Positions 46,238-54,159 of a stretch of DNA of 64,000 nt are shown here, piece after piece. Position 1 is the first letter of the stretch, and each line of letters begins with the position of its first letter. The position numbers and the translations under genes were made by a program. Source of the stretch: Phaeodactylibacter xiamenensis (GTDB lineage: Bacteria; Bacteroidota; Bacteroidia; Chitinophagales; Saprospiraceae); assembly GCF_000759025.1 (NCBI RefSeq), contig NZ_JPOS01000083.1:248001-312000 (forward strand). The letters are read 5' to 3'. The notes beneath the pieces were generated by a model. That model worked only from the letters and a program-made list of their open reading frames with translations, was not told where the DNA came from and ran no database searches.

Positions 46238-47434
46238 CTATCTTGGCTGTATAGGCTGAGTCCAGGCCATTTCATACACAAATGCTTCGATAGGGTTCTC
46301 CTGCAGTTTGGAAGAAACGATTTTACACCGGACGAAAAGAAGATCTTCAGTCAAGTCAAATGTGGCCTTTTCGCCCTCTACCGAGTGTAGTACTCTTGCG
46401 TCTGTCTCCCCTTTTTTACACCCGATGAATGCAATCCTATACCCTACGCCCGGTTCTGCTTCAACCGCGACCGAAAGCCGGTCACCCTGATTATCCAAAT
46501 CACGGAGTACCACTCCAGTGCTTGCGTAAAAGTCTCCTGATTCCATAGCGGATAGTATAGCTCCCGGGCTTAAGGAATCTGCCCTTACCTGTATCCAGCC
46601 CCTGCCAGCGTTGCTCCATTTTACCCCTGCTTGATGGTAGTGATGAGAGTCGTCAGTAGCCAGCCCATACATTAGCGGCTTGCCGTCTTGGATATAGGCC
46701 ACATTAATCAGGTCCCACATTCGCTCAGTGGACAAGTGGCTCGAATCGCCCAGGTTATTTACCATAGGGTGACCGTTGTAAAGTTCGAAAAACCTGCCAT
46801 TTCTTAACGCAATAAGATCCTGAAGGGAAATGGCATAGAAGAAATTAGGGTGATTGATAATGGTATGCATTGGCTCTCCTAATTCCTGACTTTGCTGCTC
46901 TACAGCATCGATGTTATTTTGCATCACCTCCAGTACGCTACTACCGCCCTGTGGGTCGATCTTACGCTGCACATTTGTAGCATTCATATGGACCGGCTTT
47001 TGCTCAAACTGGTCTGTAATCTCCTCGGATTGAAGAATCAGAAATTTTTCTTTTTCCTCAAATAACCCACGGTACGACTCGTACGTTTTCAATTGCACCT
47101 CAGTGCGGCCCAGTGAGTCTGACCGGTATCTAACCCATTCTTCACCATACTTTTCAAGATACTTCCTAAATCCTTCCTGATAGACAGTATCTTTTGATAG
47201 GGTTTTCCATTTCTCCCCTTCTGCCAGGGTATTGTGATCCGTCAACGCAACAAACTGATAATCTCGTGACTTATACCAATCCATTATCATTTCCGGGAAC
47301 TCATCTCCATCACTCCAGTAGGAATGCGTATGGAGGTTGCCTTTATACCATTGCTTTTGTAAGGTTTCATTTTGCTCATTGCAGCCTGTGATTGCTACGA
47401 TTAATACAAGGGGCCATAACTTAGTCTGTTGCAT
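46238..47434 (-). CDS. PHP-domain phosphoesterase-like lipoprotein
   Basis: 398 aa from MQQTKLWPLVLIVAITGC, which gives a lipoprotein signal. The PHP motif pattern follows at once: KGNLHTHSYWSDG (His-x-His), FVALTDHN and, further on, TIINHPNF and DDSHHYH. These residues form the trinuclear metal site of PHP hydrolases. Extracytoplasmic. Such proteins are usually annotated as secreted histidinol-phosphatase-like, with unknown substrate. Followed 94 bp later by the oxidoreductase gene on the same strand. Confidence 0.85.
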   Translation of the reverse strand: MQQTKLWPLVLIVAITGCNEQNETLQKQWYKGNLHTHSYWSDGDEFPEMIMDWYKSRDYQFVALTDHNTLAEGEKWKTLSKDTVYQEGFRKYLEKYGEEWVRYRSDSLGRTEVQLKTYESYRGLFEEKEKFLILQSEEITDQFEQKPVHMNATNVQRKIDPQGGSSVLEVMQNNIDAVEQQSQELGEPMHTIINHPNFFYAISLQDLIALRNGRFFELYNGHPMVNNLGDSSHLSTERMWDLINVAYIQDGKPLMYGLATDDSHHYHQAGVKWSNAGRGWIQVRADSLSPGAILSAMESGDFYASTGVVLRDLDNQGDRLSVAVEAEPGVGYRIAFIGCKKGETDARVLHSVEGEKATFDLTEDLLFVRCKIVSSKLQENPIEAFVYEMAWTQPIQPR

Positions 47435-47513
47435 GAAAGGTGATTTTGATGCCCCTAATTTAACTTTTTTGCCTTTCACTCTCGACACAAAGCCTATAAT
47501 TACCCCCCAATGA

Positions 47514-48329
47514 TCACCTGCCCAAAGTCCAAATCAGTGCTTGCTCTTTAGTGCCCCTAAAGATGGTATGGTGTTTTTCATCTGGTTCATCGGAATATTT
47601 CCAATCGAGGCCCTTTGGTTGCTCTCTTTCTAATAATTCAGCAAATTGTCGGGTATACTCGAAAATATCAGTAGTATTCGACCCTGCAAACCAGAGCTTT
47701 CTGCTGCCGTCGGGCACCTCAGTCAGGTATGCTGCTGCATTTTTCACCAGGAAGTTGTCATTCCACCAAAGCGAAGGGTCCATGGCGATGTAGAATTCAA
47801 ATGCACCGGGCTGCAGCAGAAAGGTTTCGACGACAAATAAGCCAGCCAGCGACTCACCGATAATCCCTTTCTCACCTGTAGTCTGGTAGTTGCGCTCTAT
47901 TTCAGGAACGAGTTCTTCAAGGATAAATGCCCTGAAGTTTTTCGCACCATCAGCCATTGGGATGCCATACTTTTCATGAGCATCCACTTTGGATTCGCCG
48001 GTTAAGTCTCTGCCCCGCTCTGTATTCTCAATGCCCACCAGGAGGACAGGCTCGATTTTGTTGCTCGTAATCAGCTCAGACAGGGTATTCGCTATGTGCG
48101 GAAAGTCTTCTCCTATCCCACCGTCCGGCATGTACAGCACGGGAAAAGCTTTGCCTCCATCTTCATAACCAGGAGGCATCCAAATATTGATGACACGTTC
48201 TTCTCCGACAAACCTGGAGTGGATGGTAATTGACTTATGTATCGGCACCTGGTCGTTATAAGCCATCGGCTTACTTTTGCAGCCCAGCAAGAATAAGATT
48301 AGCAGGAAACAGGTAAGAAATTTGGTCAT
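47514..48329 (-). CDS. Esterase-D-like alpha/beta hydrolase lipoprotein
   Basis: 271 aa with a lipoprotein signal (LILFLLGC). Putative esterase domain (VINIWMPPGYEDGGKAFPVLYMPDGG), nucleophile in GESLAGLFV and C-terminal His in DEKHHTIF. Related to enterochelin-esterase-like and esterase D proteins. May hydrolyse an extracellular ester; no siderophore genes are nearby. Confidence 0.82.
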   Translation of the reverse strand: MTKFLTCFLLILFLLGCKSKPMAYNDQVPIHKSITIHSRFVGEERVINIWMPPGYEDGGKAFPVLYMPDGGIGEDFPHIANTLSELITSNKIEPVLLVGIENTERGRDLTGESKVDAHEKYGIPMADGAKNFRAFILEELVPEIERNYQTTGEKGIIGESLAGLFVVETFLLQPGAFEFYIAMDPSLWWNDNFLVKNAAAYLTEVPDGSRKLWFAGSNTTDIFEYTRQFAELLEREQPKGLDWKYSDEPDEKHHTIFRGTKEQALIWTLGR

Positions 48330-48435
48330 TGGCTATACTATGTTTTTCTTCGATTGGTGTGTCTCAGCAAAATACTAATCCAATCATTCATTTCCGTTTT
48401 TATTTGGTGTTTCTTGCCATAAGCAGTTAGCTCGA

Positions 48436-49473
48436 TTATTTTTTTCTCTTATCCGGGCTTCCTATGAATTCGCTTATCAGCTCAAAGTATTTTTCCTTAT
48501 TTCCACGAATCAGATCGTGACCACTATTTTCCACTATTTCTAAGCTGGAGTTGGGGAGCAGATTTAAATATTCCTCCGTGAATCCCCATTTTTGATTATC
48601 ACATTGACCTCTAATAATCAGAACCGGAGTTTTGATTTTCTTCAATTGCCCCTTTTGGTTTTCTGCCTCACTGAAGCTTTTTACAGTCATTATATGAGCA
48701 TAATAACCTCCTCCTCCTTCATATTCTTCAGCCTCTTCTACTACGCAACTTGTTGACTTACTCAATTCTTCGTTCAAAAAGGTGAAAAAATCATCGGCCT
48801 CTTTATCTGTAGCTAGTTTTGCTTCAAACAAATACGCCCACTTTAAAATCCGCTTGCTCCTTAATTTATATGTCTTTTGATTACCTTCTTTATTTGAATA
48901 TTCAGGTTCTTTCAGCTTTAAATGTTCAGGAGGTAACACCTTCATTAGAGATCTGTCAATCGGTAAAATTGGCCCGGGCCCTGTCAGGATTAGTTTTTCA
49001 ACCCGACCAGGATGATCCTGCAAATACAGAGTGGCCAGCATGCTCCCCCAGGAATGGCCTATAAGGATTACTTTTTCTGCTCCTATTTTGCCTATCACTT
49101 CTTCAAGGTCATTTTTATGCCTTTCGACAGAATACTCAGCAATGTTTTCCAGTCTTTTTGAATGCCCGCTCCCGATTTGGTCATAAAAATAGAGGTCATG
49201 CCCAAATGAAGACAAGGGTTCTAATGTCCTTATAACTTGATCACTTACTTTCCCGCCTGGGCCACCGTGAAGGTAGACCATTGGATTTTTCTTTTCCTTT
49301 AGCCCGCTTTCTATTTTTGTATACCCAATTTTAGATCCTGTATTTAATTCCCAATACCTTGTCCCTTTTCTCACTTCAAAGGATTGTACGGCGTAGGTTT
49401 TCGGAAAAAACAGAATAAAAGAAACCACCACAACTGTAATTAGGAGCCCCCATATTATTACCCATTTAATCAT
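48436..49473 (-). CDS. Alpha/beta hydrolase (proline iminopeptidase-like)
   Basis: 345 aa with one N-terminal membrane anchor (residues 4-24). Oxyanion motif VYLHGGPGGKV, nucleophile elbow GHSWGSMLA and final His in ENSGHDLI are in the proline-iminopeptidase arrangement. AT-richer than the core genes around it, as is the DinB gene just upstream, suggesting more recent acquisition of both. Confidence 0.82.
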   Translation of the reverse strand: MIKWVIIWGLLITVVVVSFILFFPKTYAVQSFEVRKGTRYWELNTGSKIGYTKIESGLKEKKNPMVYLHGGPGGKVSDQVIRTLEPLSSFGHDLYFYDQIGSGHSKRLENIAEYSVERHKNDLEEVIGKIGAEKVILIGHSWGSMLATLYLQDHPGRVEKLILTGPGPILPIDRSLMKVLPPEHLKLKEPEYSNKEGNQKTYKLRSKRILKWAYLFEAKLATDKEADDFFTFLNEELSKSTSCVVEEAEEYEGGGGYYAHIMTVKSFSEAENQKGQLKKIKTPVLIIRGQCDNQKWGFTEEYLNLLPNSSLEIVENSGHDLIRGNKEKYFELISEFIGSPDKRKK

Positions 49474-49486
49474 AATATATTAATAT

Positions 49487-49954
49487 TCAAACCCATATCT
49501 CTGGGCGATTAATTTTCATTGCTCTCAGATACGAAAGAAATTGTCCCGCGTGAACAGATTCATGATAACCAATTCGTAATAAATATTTCCCAAGGATTTT
49601 TTTGTCTCCATTTCCGGGGTGAATGATCTCCGTTTCGTTTAATTCTCTATCCGAAAATTGGCGGACGCTTTCTAAAAACGCATTTCTGTAAGGTTCAGCA
49701 AATTCAAGTTCGTCAGCAACGCTAATAAAAGGTCTATTTTTCCAGGGCGTTTGATAATTTGCCATACTCCCCTTATTGATGATAATATTCCACCCGTAAT
49801 CGGCCTCTAAAACGTGCCTGATTAATTCTATAGCAGTCATTGCTTTTTCATCAGGTTTCCAATTGCAATACCGCTCAGGAAGCCCATTCCAAATTTTGAT
49901 GCTCCTTCTCCTTATCTCTGTTAAATTCAAAATTAAAGGTTCAGATGGAGTCAT
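49487..49954 (-). CDS. DinB-family protein
   Basis: 155 aa, four-helix DinB/YfiT fold with metal-ligand histidines in ELIRHVLEAD and IGYHESVHAGQFLSYLRAM. Members are often thiol-dependent S-transferases. The gene begins 13 bp before the hydrolase gene and likely forms a pair with it. AT-rich composition. Confidence 0.82.
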   Translation of the reverse strand: MTPSEPLILNLTEIRRRSIKIWNGLPERYCNWKPDEKAMTAIELIRHVLEADYGWNIIINKGSMANYQTPWKNRPFISVADELEFAEPYRNAFLESVRQFSDRELNETEIIHPGNGDKKILGKYLLRIGYHESVHAGQFLSYLRAMKINRPEIWV

Positions 49955-50061
49955 TTTCTTTGTTTTCGAGAATACTGTTTTACATTACGGTCAAAATGAA
50001 TGCAGAAAAACAAAAGGATGTAAACCGAATAAAATAGCAGATTGGGTTTAGCGCAAATAAA

Positions 50062-50090
50062 AAAGCCAGACCCGCGAGGAATCTGGCTTT
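50062..50090 (-). terminator. Terminator, probably the original one of tRNA-Arg
   Basis: Perfect 9-bp stem AAAGCCAGA / TCTGGCTTT; read on the minus strand it is followed by TTTATTT. It faces away from the DinB gene start and lies just outside the left attachment repeat. Before integration it would have followed the tRNA-Arg gene directly. Confidence 0.75.
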
Positions 50091-50109
50091 AAGGTATTTT
50101 TTTGTTTTA

Positions 50110-50126
50110 CCTAGTAGCCCCACCAG
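50110..50126. repeat. Left attachment site (direct repeat with tRNA-Arg 3' end)
   Basis: CCTAGTAGCCCCACCAG matches 62231-62247 (CCTAGTAGCTCCACCAG) with one mismatch. The right copy covers the 3' acceptor stem of tRNA-Arg, the classic target of tyrosine recombinases. Confidence 0.8.
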
Positions 50127-50269
50127 ATATATATTGTCCCACAATGCACAGACGTTAAATAATTGTCAATCAATGCATTAGAATAAAATATATCCAGTTG
50201 CAAAATTTAGCTGTGAATTATTTGAGAAAAAAGCACTGAAATGGGACATATTTTGACGTTTTACGCTAC

Positions 50270-50297
50270 AAAAAAAGCCCACCGTTTCCGGCAGGCT
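50270..50297 (-). terminator. Terminator of the small-membrane-protein block
   Basis: Read on the minus strand: AGCCTGCCG, GAAA loop, CGGTGGGCT, then TTTTTTT; 31 bp after the LRAT-like gene stop. Two mismatches within the stem. Confidence 0.65.
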
Positions 50298-50327
50298 AAT
50301 GATAAACCCAGGAAGTCAAAAAGGCGA

Positions 50328-50717
50328 TTATCTCAAAATCATAGACAAAAACAAAAGCATCGAAATCAGAAGAATCAAAAATAAGGACAACTCCAACTGA
50401 GGGCTTGTCTGCTTTTTCTCTCTCATACAATCAATGAAATGCTCACAATTGAAGGAGAAAAGCCGATACGGCCGATCACACGCCCTGAAACGCGAAATTA
50501 AGCCTGCTGTGTCAAGCTCTGTAAGTTCTGTCTCGTGAACAGAAACAGGCTGCCCCCTTGAGGACTGGAAGTCTTCCAGGAGGTCTACAGTAGCTCCCTG
50601 GAAAGGCGTATTGTGCAGAACGTACTGCGCATCGTTTTCACTGCCTACGACTACCGCATAGTGCTTCAGAAAAGGTACCCTTTTCGCCCTGACCTGGATT
50701 ATGCTTCCTTCTTTCAT
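50328..50717 (-). CDS. Membrane-anchored LRAT/NlpC-P60-like protein
   Basis: 129 aa. The permuted papain-like (LRAT-type) signature is present: His19 in FLKHYAVVVG, a possible second His35 in VLHNTP, and Cys91 in FNCEHF. A C-terminal membrane span (residues about 108-127, rich in Leu) follows. LRAT-like enzymes act as thiol acyltransferases or lipid/peptide hydrolases. Last gene of the element, 3 bp after a small membrane protein gene. In a virus it could modify lipids or attack the envelope; this is inference. Confidence 0.75.
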   Translation of the reverse strand: MKEGSIIQVRAKRVPFLKHYAVVVGSENDAQYVLHNTPFQGATVDLLEDFQSSRGQPVSVHETELTELDTAGLISRFRACDRPYRLFSFNCEHFIDCMREKKQTSPQLELSLFLILLISMLLFLSMILR

Positions 50718-50720
50718 TGA

Positions 50721-50927
50721 TTACACGTCGAACTGATTTCCGCAGTAACGTTTCTCCAGGAAGCGAAGGAACATAAGCACAATCAGCATGAGCATAAACC
50801 AGCTAAACCAGCGGCTGCGTAATATTTCAAGTATTGCAGTAGCTGCCACTGCACCTCCGGCTGCAGCTCCAGCTGCACTGCCTCCATTAGCTGCCGCCAT
50901 AGCGGCTGTTGTTGCTGCTGTTGCCAT
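50721..50927 (-). CDS. 68-aa Ala/Gly-rich single-span protein
   Basis: Start ATG at 50927; a longer frame to 51053 overlaps another gene and lacks coding character. Residues 1-30 are almost all Ala, Thr and Gly (MATAATTAAMAAANGGSAAG), followed by a membrane span (about 39-58, WFSWFMLMLIVLMFLRFL) and a basic end. Ala-rich N-terminus plus one span recalls small virion coat or membrane proteins. No family recognised. Confidence 0.65.
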   Translation of the reverse strand: MATAATTAAMAAANGGSAAGAAAGGAVAATAILEILRSRWFSWFMLMLIVLMFLRFLEKRYCGNQFDV

Positions 50928-50931
50928 TTTT

Positions 50932-51027
50932 CTATTGATTAAACAGGATGAACAAAGTGATTGCTGCGAGAATAGCAAACACGATGATGAAATATGTCTT
51001 GTACTCTGATGTAGTTTGATCTTCCAT
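50932..51027 (-). CDS. 31-aa single-span micro-protein
   Basis: ATG at 51027, stop TAG at 50932-50934, 4 bp before the next start. It starts MEDQTTSEYKTYF and then has a clear membrane span (IIVFAILAAITLFILF). It fits neatly between two small membrane-protein genes, which supports it despite its size. Confidence 0.55.
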   Translation of the reverse strand: MEDQTTSEYKTYFIIVFAILAAITLFILFNQ

Positions 51028-51111
51028 ATGATACGATTGAAAAGGAGGCTCACGTAGAGCCTCTCAAATAATGAACCAATGCAGATATGCTAATGCCAGA
51101 CAGCATACCTG

Positions 51112-51405
51112 TTATTTTCGCAAAGCAATGATCAGGATTACGATAGCAACTACTGCCACCACTATCCAGACTATTGCTCCAATTCCTCCTTGCTCTTCTT
51201 GCTGCTGAGGCTGAATGTTCACATTCTGCCTGCAAGTATCAGGGTTGAATAGACACGAAACATTCACTGCCGCCTGGGAAAGCCCCAGGTAATTATTGCT
51301 CAACCAGCCAAGAAATTTCCCCCCTTGCTGGTTACCAGCGGGGCTGGTGTAATCTTGGTTTTGCATGTCCAATGCGCCCGAAAAATCCACATTAAATCTG
51401 TCCAT
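51112..51405 (-). CDS. 97-aa tail-anchored protein
   Basis: A polar N-terminal 70 residues with two Cys (SCLFNPDTC) and a Gln-rich stretch, then a C-terminal membrane span ending IIALRK. The same span-plus-LRK ending occurs in the next upstream gene product. Starts 7 bp after that gene's stop. Unknown function, virion or membrane-complex component by context. Confidence 0.65.
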   Translation of the reverse strand: MDRFNVDFSGALDMQNQDYTSPAGNQQGGKFLGWLSNNYLGLSQAAVNVSCLFNPDTCRQNVNIQPQQQEEQGGIGAIVWIVVAVVAIVILIIALRK

Positions 51406-51412
51406 AGTAAAG

Positions 51413-51664
51413 TTATTTTCTCAGCGCAAGCGCCATAATTGCAAATACGAATACCATTCCGCCTATTATGATCGCTGGCGTGTAATCCGGCCCAGGCTGA
51501 TAATCAGCTGGATCTGCATAGTCAGGGATGATGTCCCACCTCTTTTTTCCTTTCCAGGTGAAAGCATCAATGGTGGTAGATATCATATTCGCAATCGCCG
51601 TGATTGGGTCCATCCCTCCGCCTGAAGGCATTCCACCTCCACTACCTGACATAAACTGCTCCAT
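51413..51664 (-). CDS. 83-aa tail-anchored protein
   Basis: Gly/Met-rich start (MSGSGGGMPSGGGMDP), a helical middle, a Tyr/Pro/Asp-rich segment (IIPDYADPADYQPGPDYTP) and a C-terminal membrane span ending ALALRK. Its ATG shares one base with the stop of the preceding gene (TAATG). Unknown function. Confidence 0.65.
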   Translation of the reverse strand: MEQFMSGSGGGMPSGGGMDPITAIANMISTTIDAFTWKGKKRWDIIPDYADPADYQPGPDYTPAIIIGGMVFVFAIMALALRK

Positions 51665-52020
51665 TACCTTCCGATTGTGATAACAATTAGTGCAGCGAAA
51701 AACAGCAACCCAAGACCTGCATATACCGGAAGCATATCTTGTCGCTGCTCTTCCTGACGTTCACGTTCATTCAGCGGGTCTAGAAAGCCAGGCAGCGTAA
51801 TATCATCATCTTTGCATGGATCATACTTGTACCGGCCTATTACATATTCTTGATCTATGTAATCTCCTGAACATAGGAATTCTTCCTTCGTGAAAGACGT
51901 GCTATTATGACAAGCTGACCGGCACGCATCTCGGATTTCGCCCATCGTTCCGAACCATCCGTCACAGCGCTTTCGACAGTCTTGCCGCCGACACCACTTC
52001 CCGCCTACGCAAAATCCCAT
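51664..52020 (-). CDS. 118-aa Cys-rich tail-anchored protein
   Basis: Nine Cys in the first 70 residues (FCVGGKWCRRQDCRKRC, CRSAC, LC, PC), suggesting a disulfide-bonded or metal-binding domain, then an acidic linker and a C-terminal membrane span (about 96-115) ending IGR. If the Cys domain is outside the cytoplasm, the protein would be a tail-anchored ectodomain. Preceded by a terminator at 52041-52065, so it starts a separate transcription unit. Confidence 0.65.
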   Translation of the reverse strand: MGFCVGGKWCRRQDCRKRCDGWFGTMGEIRDACRSACHNSTSFTKEEFLCSGDYIDQEYVIGRYKYDPCKDDDITLPGFLDPLNERERQEEQRQDMLPVYAGLGLLFFAALIVITIGR

Positions 52021-52040
52021 GGTATTTCGCTTAATTGAAA

Positions 52041-52065
52041 AAATAGCCGGCGGTTTCCCGCCGAC
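52041..52065 (-). terminator. Terminator inside the integrated element
   Basis: Minus-strand reading: GTCGGCGG, GAAA loop, CCGCCGGC, then TATTTTTTC; 37 bp after the stop of the gene at 52102. Seven of eight stem pairs formed. Confidence 0.75.
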
Positions 52066-52101
52066 CTTGTCAAATCATCAAAATCTAAACAAATGAACCA
52101 A

Positions 52102-52620
52102 TTAGTAGCCTTCTGCGACTAATTGATCAATCTGCTCGAACAACTGCATAAAGCCATCTGCCTCAATTGTTCCCTCGATGCTCGCAACGTTCATCTGCCG
52201 CCCGTCCAGGCTCAGTTTCGAGAGGTAAGTCACAGGGTATTCGCTTGCCTGGCGGACACCCGGGAAAAGCCGGTCAATCTCGCTCGTAGGCAGGTAGCGC
52301 CCTTGGCTGTTCTGCACTTGCCCTTGCAAAAGTTGTGCGAAAGGAATTTTGAATATCCGGTCTTCCTGTCCAGTATATTGCTCCAGTGCGCTCTCGATCT
52401 GCTTGGCTTTCGCCAGGTCACCCGCATGGTGCCAGAAAATGTAGACATACCAAGAGCCTGGAACGAACGGAGTGTCTTGAAGCTCCTCCTCTTCTCGTTT
52501 GGCCCTTTCGTACCTTAGGCGAGCAATGATTTCTTCCTGACGCTTGCGGCCTTGTACGATGCTGGATAGCCCATACAGCGCAAGCCCTATCGCAATTAAG
52601 ATGTATAGCTGATTCTTCAT
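52102..52620 (-). CDS. 172-aa protein with N-terminal membrane anchor
   Basis: One N-terminal span (residues 4-22), a basic coiled-coil stretch (RKRQEEIIARLRYERAKREEEEL), then a soluble domain with SWYVYIFWHHAGDLAKAKQIESAL. No family recognised. It overlaps the end of the preceding small gene by 4 bp (ATGA). Confidence 0.6.
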   Translation of the reverse strand: MKNQLYILIAIGLALYGLSSIVQGRKRQEEIIARLRYERAKREEEELQDTPFVPGSWYVYIFWHHAGDLAKAKQIESALEQYTGQEDRIFKIPFAQLLQGQVQNSQGRYLPTSEIDRLFPGVRQASEYPVTYLSKLSLDGRQMNVASIEGTIEADGFMQLFEQIDQLVAEGY

Positions 52621-52817
52621 GATGCTAAGTCGATTCGGTCAACGTTTTTCGCCCAGTCTAACCAATCCTCAGTGCGTTGACTGAGGTCTGAGATTTCGGG
52701 GTCATTCACTTCTTCTTTTTCGTCGAACTCGCCATTCCACCAATGGATTCCAGCGACTACCAGGATACCAAAGATGGCGCCCAGCATGAAAGTGGATACG
52801 ATTGCTTCGTTATTCAT
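52617..52817 (-). CDS. 66-aa single-span acidic protein
   Basis: Start at MNNEAIV (52817), overlapping the preceding stop region by 8 bp; a longer frame from 52844 is less likely. One membrane span (about 6-25) followed by an acidic tail with paired Trp (TEDWLDWAKN). Unknown function. Confidence 0.6.
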   Translation of the reverse strand: MNNEAIVSTFMLGAIFGILVVAGIHWWNGEFDEKEEVNDPEISDLSQRTEDWLDWAKNVDRIDLAS

Positions 52818-53688
52818 AATTCCGATTTTCTCCTGTGATAGCAATTTTTTGAAGCCCCTCAGCGAACTGGATCATGTCGCGGTCTGAAGAAGAAAAGAAG
52901 CCGCTTGCGCTTCGCTCCTTCACCTTCGCCGACAGAAACTCGTATATAAGCTCTCGCAGTCCATTGATCTTAGATTCTTTTGAGCGCGTACGGTTTTCCC
53001 TTGCGATCATGCGGTCAATGAGGCGCCAATCATTCCTGGAGAAGCTTATCTCAACCTTCCGCGTTGAATTGTACATCCTGGCAGCTTTGCTTTCCGCAAG
53101 GTTGGCCATGATGTCCAAAACTTCGCTGGCTTCCCCTGTGCTGCTCTCCTGGAAGGCATCCTTCGCGATAATTTCAACCAATTCCACGATGCGGTCAGGC
53201 AGGGCAATATCAACTGCAGGACAGGTATACTCCTCACGCGCATTGGCCAATTTCAGGCAGCGTTCAGAAAGTTCCTCCAGGAAGATCACCTCAGGCGCAG
53301 CTGATGTGTCCTGGCTGGCTGCTCGCCAGGCGTTTCGTATCTCGCATTCCAACTGTTCAGATCGAATTGGATTGTTCGGGAAGACCGGGTCAATATCATC
53401 ATAGCCGCTGGTCACCAGCTCATCGCGTTTCGCTGGCTGGTCGTCCTCTTCCCATTCGCTGTACTCTTCCATATCATCTGTATTGTTTGGCTCGTCGTAC
53501 GTTTTTGCTTCGTACGTGTACGGTCTTTGCTCTGGGCTTTGCACATCTTCCTCTCCACCGAGAATACGGTCAATAGCGTATTCAATGCCCTGGGACTGAT
53601 TCATCCCTTTTTCCTGCATCATCATGAGGAAACGTTGTTTTTTGTCCTCGTCGATCTTGGTGCCCATGTAAGCCTTGCTACTAGCCAT
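52810..53688 (-). CDS. Ribbon-helix-helix-like regulatory or structural protein
   Basis: 292 aa, no membrane span. The N-terminus (KAYMGTKIDEDKKQRFLMMMQEKGMNQSQGIEYAIDRIL) and a second segment near residue 210 (VEISFSRNDWRLIDRMIARENRTRSKESKINGLRELIYEFL) both look like ribbon-helix-helix units: a strand followed by two helices. An acidic linker (residues 55-95) separates them. It may bind DNA, perhaps controlling the downstream membrane-protein block or acting in partition. Tentative. Confidence 0.5.
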   Translation of the reverse strand: MASSKAYMGTKIDEDKKQRFLMMMQEKGMNQSQGIEYAIDRILGGEEDVQSPEQRPYTYEAKTYDEPNNTDDMEEYSEWEEDDQPAKRDELVTSGYDDIDPVFPNNPIRSEQLECEIRNAWRAASQDTSAAPEVIFLEELSERCLKLANAREEYTCPAVDIALPDRIVELVEIIAKDAFQESSTGEASEVLDIMANLAESKAARMYNSTRKVEISFSRNDWRLIDRMIARENRTRSKESKINGLRELIYEFLSAKVKERSASGFFSSSDRDMIQFAEGLQKIAITGENRNYE

Positions 53689-53718
53689 TTTGAATAGATT
53701 GATTTTCTAAACAAAAAT

Positions 53719-53741
53719 AGCCCTCAGCCTACGCCAGGGCT
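53719..53741 (-). terminator. Terminator after the Zn-ribbon gene
   Basis: Stem AGCCCT / AGGGCT; on the minus strand followed by ATTTTTG, between the Zn-ribbon gene and the ribbon-helix-helix-like gene. Confidence 0.6.
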
Positions 53742-53804
53742 AATTTTCCGGGTTAATTCACAGTTGTTCCGCGAAATCCTTAAAGGGTTTTCGTTGCTCC
53801 TTTG

Positions 53805-54116
53805 TCACACTTCGAGGACGGTTTGGAGAAACCTTTGTACTTCGCCCAGGTTGTCAGACAACCATTTTTTTGCCTGGGCGCGATTCCGGCTAAGCTCTTT
53901 CCTGCATCTTGCAGAACAGGTCCGTGCACGATCATCGCCCCTTTCTACTTCCTTGCCGCAACACTCACAGATGATCTTATACCCTACCCTTCTTGCCCCT
54001 GCCTTATTCGTATTTGCTTGAAGTTTCACGCGTGCCAAAGGGTTGTTATACCTACTTGCAGTAAGGATATTCACCACCTCAAAAAGCTCTTTCCGAAAAT
54101 CATCGCTAAATTCCAT
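53805..54116 (-). CDS. Small Zn-ribbon protein
   Basis: 103 aa. Four Cys in CECCGKEVERGDDRARTCSARC form a treble-clef or ribbon site (CxxC...CxxxC type), followed by a basic segment (RKELSRNRAQAKKWL). Likely nucleic-acid-binding, possibly a transcription factor of the element. Preceded by a hairpin CGCTG-GTTTA-CAGCG at 54131-54145, which may be an operator. Confidence 0.6.
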   Translation of the reverse strand: MEFSDDFRKELFEVVNILTASRYNNPLARVKLQANTNKAGARRVGYKIICECCGKEVERGDDRARTCSARCRKELSRNRAQAKKWLSDNLGEVQRFLQTVLEV

Positions 54117-54159
54117 TCGATAATGTTATACGCTGGTTTACAGCGTGTTAAACGATTCT

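Noticed and set aside
50721-51053. 110-aa version of the Ala-rich membrane protein
   Set aside because: The first 42 codons overlap a 31-aa gene in another frame and lack coding character; the ATG at 50927 is preferred.
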